A DNA stretch of 64,000 bases from Gracilaria gracilis (Eukaryota > Rhodophyta > Florideophyceae > Gracilariales > Gracilariaceae). The translations under genes were made by a program, and so were the position numbers. Below the pieces are notes generated by a model. The model did no database searches. It was not told the origin of the DNA and worked only from the letters and a program-made list of their open reading frames with translations. The stretch lies in the NCBI GenBank assembly GCA_030374805.1, contig JARGSG010000106.1, positions 114,248 through 178,247 on the forward strand. The letters run 5' to 3'. Shown here in pieces: positions 58,666 to 64,000 of this stretch (its first letter is position 1; each line of letters starts with the position of its first letter).

Positions 58666-61600
58666 TTACCCATCATTCGGCATGTCCTCTCCTTTGAGGT
58701 TCCAGTAGCTTACCCTGAAATGGTGTGGTATGGCTGAGGGCGGCTCAGCAGTGTCACCATCGGCGCCCCAGCCATACCAACGTACGGTGTACTTTAGACC
58801 ATCTGGGGTACGGCGGTGACCTACAAGGCGTTCCACTGGGAACTCATTAGAGACCTGGGCTGGTATCGTTTCACCACTTTGGTTTAGATGAGCCTCGGTA
58901 CCACTAGGGGTAGGTGTTTCCTCTGAAGAAGCAACCGTAATCCCCGCAGGTGGTACGTAGTCTGGGTCGTCACCCTGTGCGTCATCATTAACCTCGATGG
59001 GTGTCCCGTCTTCCCGGGGCTGAGTCCTCAGGGCAACCGCTTGTGGGTCACGCGCGGATTCTCCGCGTTCCTTCCTGGACTGAACCGTCTGAGGTGCAAC
59101 CGTGATTCGGTCAATAGAGATCGTATTCTCTACACCATCTTGGTTCACCGTCACCGTGTGGTCGGTTGCTCGAACTACCTTGAAAGGTCCCGATGATTTC
59201 GGAAGAAGCTTGGAATTGATATCTCTATCAATAGCTTCATCATCGGCCTCATCACCCGGTCGTGGCTTAGCTCCTTTCGGAGGGTGGTCAATAAAGACAT
59301 ATTGACCCGGCGTAGCAGTTACCACTTGGGTTACCTTTCGGTCGTAGTCCTCCTTGTACCGCTTCTGGGATGCTGTGAGCTTGCTCTCAGCATACTTGAG
59401 AGCACGTCTCAACCTCAAAAGGGTATTCCGTTTGACCTGTGACGGTGTGAGCGCTCCGGCGGCTTCTTGTCCTAATGGGTCCCCTTCAACAACAATACCT
59501 GGTGGGTGTCTTGACAGTATTAGATCGAACGGCGTAGTTTGCGTCGCACGATGAACCTGAAGGTTATATGCATATGTCAAGGGCTGCACGAGCTCGTCCC
59601 AACCAGTTTCGTGTTCTTCCGTATAATGTCGCAGCCTAGATACCAGTGTTCGGTTAAAGCGCTCCACTTGCCCATTCGTTTGCGGATGGTAGGCAGTAGT
59701 GAAGTAGTTCTTAATGCCCAAGAGGTTACAAACAGCTTCAAAGAACTTCGAAGCTAAGTTCGAACCATTGTCGGTAAGTAGATAAAGCGGTGCACCATAC
59801 GGGTAGATCCAATTGTTCAAGAACGCCACCGCGAGGGTCGTCGATCTCGTGTCGTTCAAGGGTATCGCTCGCGTGAGCTTCGAGAACCTGTCGGTGATTA
59901 CGATGATGTACTGATATCCCCTTGTGGTTTTTGGTAATTGACCCAGAAGGTCTATTGCGACGAACTCGAGAGGACCCACTGCAGGGAATAACTTTAAGTA
60001 TTTCCTGTGCTTCCGGAGACCTCCACGGGTACGTACGCAAGATTCACATTGACCTACAAAGGTATATATATCATTAGCCATATGAGGCCAGTAGTACCCT
60101 TTCCTCAAGGTGTAGTACATTCTCGTACCTCCAGGGTGTCCTGATAGCCTTGGGTAGTGGGCTAGGTACAGCACCCGAGGGCGCAGCACCTTGAGCACTA
60201 CCTTCTGAAGGGAACCATCAATAGGAGCTCGCCTCACCAGGAAACCATTTCGGTCGACGTCAAAGTTCGAGTCTTTCATACCTACTTGGTCTATGAGAGA
60301 GCGGCAATAAACATCGTTTGCTTGCTCTCTCAGGAATTCCTCGCGGGTAATTGGCATGACGTCTGTTTCCTCGAGGGCGAGTATTTCCCGAGCGATGGCA
60401 TCACTAAACCACGTATCCTCTTCGGGTAGAGTCCAGTAACTTTCTAGGGTATCACCATCAGGGTTGGTAGAGATGGTAAAGCATGGGATATCATCCTCTA
60501 CCGGCTCGGTGTCCAAACCATCTGTGGTAATGCGAGACATCGCGTCTGCGACATTGTGCTTGATACCTGGACGGTACTGTACGTCATACTCGAACTCTGA
60601 AAGTCGTAACCGCCATCGGGCAAGTCTGCCTGATGCGTCGGCCAGACCCAGTATCCACCGTAGGGCATCATGGTCGGTTCGAAGCGTGAACCTTTCACCA
60701 TATAGGTAGGGACGGAGCATCAACATGCTCCAGACTACTGCCAGACATTCCTTTTCGGTTGTTGTGTAGTTCTTTTCTGCAGCGTGCAAAGCACGGCTCC
60801 AGTACCCTATAGGTAGTTTGTCGCCGTTTTCTTGCTCCTGCATAAGACAACAACCAATTTGGGCGTCCGAAGCGTCAGTATCTAACGTGTATCGTAAACC
60901 AGCTTTGGGTAATGCCAAGATGGGAGGTGTCAAGAGCGCATGTTTCAGCGCCTCGAACGCATCCATTTCCTCATTGGGAAGACATTCAAACCTTGTAGGT
61001 TGACCTTTCAGCAGCTTCCTGTTGAGGGGAGCCGCTATCTTGGCAAATCCCTTGATAAACCGGCGGTACACATTGCACAAACCTATAAAGGATCGGATTT
61101 CCGTCTGGGACGTGGGTGGCTTCGCCTCCTGCACGGCCCGGATATTCCGTGGCGTCACTTCTAACCTCCCAGGGCTGATGATATGACCAAGGTATTCTAC
61201 CTCTTTGGTGAAGAATTCGCACTTGCGGAGCTTCAACGTTACTCCAGATTCCCTCAAAAGGTTCAAAACTTCCCTAACATGGTGGAAATGTTCCTCTACC
61301 GTTCTGGAATATATGATTACATCGTCGATGTATACCAGAGCGGTTCTCCACTTCACCTTCGAAAGGATTATATCTAACGCCCTCTGAAAGGTAGCCGGGG
61401 CATTTCGCAACCCAAAGGGAATACGCGTAAAACGGAATAACCCAGCGTGGCAAGTAAACGTAGTTTTGTCCTTGTCTTCTTCCCTGATAGGTACCTGCCA
61501 ATAACCACAATTGGCATCGAGCGTAGTAAAGATCTTGGCGTTGCCCAACGAATCTATACACTCGTCCATTCTAGGTATTGGGTACGAATCCCTAATGGTC

Positions 61601-62740
61601 ATACTATTCAGTCTTCTGTAGTCCACACAGAACCGCATACGGGTATCATTCTTCTTTGTGACGAGAACCACAGGGCTGGACCAGTCCGCATTTGCTGGTT
61701 CTATGACACCTTCACGGAGCATTCTCTCGACCTCATTGAGCTCAACCTCCCGGGCTTTTGGACCTGCACGGTAAGGCTGCTGGTAAATGGGTTTCCAGCC
61801 TGGCACCATATCAATACGGTGCTCTGTAGCCTCAATTTGGCCCAACCGGCCCGACCACATGGGTTCAAATTCTTCCAAGAGACTGAGGATCCGGTCTCGG
61901 AGAGCCTGGTTCTCCGCACCGATCTGGACTTCCTCTCTCCAATTCCCCACTGGGTCCAGTTCCATAGTCTTTTCCTGATCCCTAACCTTAAAGGTACTGG
62001 CGATCTTCTGTTCCATTTTGGTATTTGTCGATAACGGGGGCGCATATGCAGGGTATGGCGCATCCGTTCCTCCCCCTTCCTTAGAGGTGGCGACCTCGCC
62101 CAACACATTAGGTGAGACCGTGAAAACCCCTTGTGGTGCCGGCAATGCGATTCCAATAGTGGTATTCTTGGGTAACTTAACAATGTGATTGCTAAAGTTA
62201 CTCAAGTACACCTTGAAGGTTTGGTTAGGGATGTTGTCGATAATCCCGTTTGCCATCAAGGCGAGATGTCTTTCTGCCAACCTAGGATGGTTCTGTAGCA
62301 TTACCAATCCTGGAACTGCGCATGAGACGTTCACTACCATTTGGGTCATAGCCGGAATTGAAACGAATTTGGTGAGCCGTATCTTGTTTGAAACCGTTTC
62401 GGTGGGTATATTGAACCTCGGCTTCTTACGCCAACCATCTTTGGTCTGCGTATTACCCAGTATAGCAATACGACCACCTTGACGGAGAGCGACCGTTCGG
62501 GACCCTGGCAAAATTGCCTTGACATGTTTGTCAATAAAGTTGGTCCCGAAGATACAGTCTGTCGCCAGACGATCCACCACAAAGAAATTGAGCTTCACCG
62601 TCAAGGTTCCAAGTTGTACCACAGTGGTTAACATTCCTCTAAGGTGCAGTGGGCGCTCATTAGCGTCCACCAGCGGGTTGATAGTCGGGGCAGGCGAATG
62701 TTCCGCAAGACCGCATCGGTATGACGCGAGCGTTTAGCAC
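58666..62740 (-). CDS. pol: Element C chromovirus pol polyprotein
   Basis: One uninterrupted frame of more than 1,334 codons; no ATG at its start (GTG at 62670), as it continues from a protease split by a frameshift near 62735. Order: rest of the protease (ATDCIFGTNFID), RT (EHRIDMVPGWKPIYQQPYRAG, RMRFCVDYRRLN, YIDDVIIYS with YIDD at 61321-61332, SFIGLCNVYRRFIKGF), RNase H (YTLDTDASDAQIG, TEKECLAVVWSM, RTDHDALRW), integrase HHCC (HYPRLSGHPGGTRMY to CESC) and core (AIDLLGQLP, LLTDNGSN, NGQVERFNR). The last 65 residues (VERLVGHRRTPDGLKYTVRWYGW onward) form a chromodomain, which targets integration to marked chromatin. This intact frame is the best preserved retroelement gene here. Confidence 0.95.
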
Positions 62741-62920
62741 ATTCGGACCGGCGCCGGTATCGAGTACACACGCAACGGGGACCTGTAGGTAATTGAGAAA
62801 GCTTACTGAAGCATTAACTTTATAGTTATTGTACTTCATTAGACACACCACATTGGGTACATCTGATTCTTCTTTTTCCACCATTAAGGTTTCCCGTTCC
62901 GGTATCGACGGGCCTTCCAA
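62660..62920 (-). pseudogene. Element C aspartic protease, first half
   Basis: Active site ACVLDTGAGPNVLN, preceded by VCLMKYNNYKVNASVSF. The frame then shifts (near 62735) into the long pol frame. Confidence 0.85.
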
Positions 62921-63134
62921 TTCACGGTTAGGGGTGGCCCCTACGCTAACAGTTCGGTGTTTTCCTGCTCCTCTTGAGCGGGACTGTCCTTCTCCAAGAT
63001 TGGTGTTTCCTCGACGAGATGAACCTGAGATGGTGATGGTTGAGCTTGTACCCTCTTTCCCGATCCATATAGGTTACGGTGGTTTTGCTGCCTGGCACTG
63101 ATCAGATGTTCGCGCACCCCTGGGGTATTTTGTC

Positions 63135-63176
63135 ACATCTGTTCGCCAGATGGTCTGGCGACAAACAGAGCCAGCA
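63135..63176 (-). other. CCHC zinc knuckle of element C gag
   Basis: CWLCLSPDHLANRC, a perfect CX2CX4HX4C, in a frame different from the gag frame that stops at 63199 just upstream; a frameshift separates them. Confidence 0.85.
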
Positions 63177-63198
63177 AACCAATCCACCTGTCTGAGGA

Positions 63199-64000
63199 TC
63201 ACGCATTGCCATAGATAGGTCGGGTCACCGGATTGGTCGGTGCTGTAGCATAGGAAGATGCTTGCGAACCACCCGTTGAGGTTTGTTGAGTGCTCGCCGC
63301 ACTTGGTGGCGACCTTACCGAAGCTGGTGGTACTGTCGACGACCAATTACCAATGGAGGTGGCTCGTGACTGAGCCTGCGGCGCAGTCACGAGATGAACT
63401 GCCATTCCTGTTGGTACGCGAATGAGCGAATCTCCCTCTGAGGTAGTGCTTTCTTCTAGCTCCAATACTGACCGTTTCGGTTTATCCTTTGAGGTATGGG
63501 ACGCCGACGGCTTCTTTCCGTGACGGAGAGTGTCGCCTAGTCCCTGGGCATAACGGGCAAGCCCATTATAGTCCCCCTTACGGTTGTTCGCCAGGTAATT
63601 GCGTACCTGCGAACGGATCGCTTTGTCAACATTGTCGGCAAAGAGCGACTTCAACCTACTAGTGGTAAAGACATTACCGCATCGGGTGGCCAGATTCCAA
63701 AGGCCCAACGAGAATTCCATTTCGGTTTGGCTAGAGCGTTGGCGATATGCCTGCACCTCAGCGTAACCTTCCTGGATAACCTCATCGGTAGCGTAAGTTT
63801 CCAACATGAAATTAACCACTTCTGGGTACGTCTCTAACATCTCTGTCCCTCTTCATCAACCGCCAGGGTATTTCCACGAAGCCTGCCTTGCAGCAAGTGG
63901 TAAGCTTGACCTTTAAGGTAAAACTGGAATAACCACATGGCAGCACCTTCGGAAAAACCATTTTGGTCACATGCAATCTTGAACTTCTGTAGAAACTCAA
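63199..64000 (-). pseudogene. gag: Element C gag (partial at right edge, frameshifted)
   Basis: Capsid-type sequence: LETYPEVVNFMLETYATDE, VQAYRQRSSQTEMEFSLGLW, NYLANNRKGDYNGLARYAQ, then a Ser/Thr/Ala-rich linker to the stop at 63199. The part right of 63840 continues in another frame (CDQNGFS.. MWLFQFYLKG-type helices) and runs out of the window, so the element's 5' end, leader and 5' LTR are not seen. Confidence 0.8.

Noticed and set aside
1-64000. tRNA, rRNA, CRISPR or bacterial operon signals
   Set aside because: I scanned for T-loop and anticodon-arm patterns and for regularly spaced short repeats; the only arrays are the 21-bp and 42-bp tandem repeats and microsatellites, which are not CRISPR.

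Overview
This window is nuclear DNA from an intron-poor, gene-dense, GC-leaning unicellular eukaryote. The left 36 kb carries single-copy eukaryotic housekeeping genes: a PP4 regulatory subunit, casein kinase 1, UTP10/HEATR1, clathrin heavy chain, CLP1, membralin, CCT-delta and a G3BP-like protein. Almost all are single uninterrupted reading frames separated by a few hundred bases. One short spliceosomal intron (69 bp) is visible, in a mitochondrial-type ferredoxin gene. A peroxiredoxin Q with a basic leader suggests a plastid. A compact unicellular red alga of the Porphyridium type is my best guess, but that is inference from gene structure, not from a sequence search.

Layout. 0-9 kb: PP4R3 and CK1 (+), a ferredoxin (+) tail to tail with an unrecognised nuclear-looking coiled-coil protein (-). 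9.8-16.1 kb: UTP10 (-), divergent from clathrin heavy chain (+, 16.4-21.7 kb). 22.3-25.2 kb: CLP1 (-), divergent from membralin (+, with one apparent frameshift). 25.6-31.9 kb: CCT4 (-), G3BP-like (-), a coiled-coil repeat protein (+), PrxQ (+) and a secreted TIMP/NTR-like protein (-). 34.8-36.3 kb: a secreted cysteine-rich protein with a tandem N-glycosylation-sequon repeat (-).

From 36.9 kb to the right edge the DNA is almost entirely retroelement. Element A (36,911-45,630) is a complete Ty3/Gypsy-type LTR retrotransposon with 1.3 kb LTRs, TG...CA ends and a 5-bp ATAAT target-site duplication. Its gag, protease, RT, RNase H and integrase are all recognisable but cut by several frameshifts, many at homopolymers. 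Its LTRs carry an antisense reading frame of 116 codons followed by an antisense AATAAA. 45.6-51 kb holds an unrecognised 470-codon frame and an AT-rich island. 51-54.5 kb is a scrambled second element: a gag-like frame on + runs head to head into a protease-RT fragment on -, and the RT fragment contains a 70-bp near-perfect palindrome. 54.5-57.6 kb is a block of + strand coding sequence with no pol motifs. 58.7-64 kb is the 3' two thirds of a chromovirus (element C, -): gag with a CCHC knuckle, protease, and a 1,334-codon pol frame ending in a chromodomain. It runs off the right edge.

I see no rRNA, tRNA, CRISPR array or bacterial-type operon. The best leads for something undescribed are the antisense ORF inside the element A LTR, the pol-less coding block at 55-57.6 kb, and the scrambled hairpin-bearing element between 51.7 and 54.5 kb.
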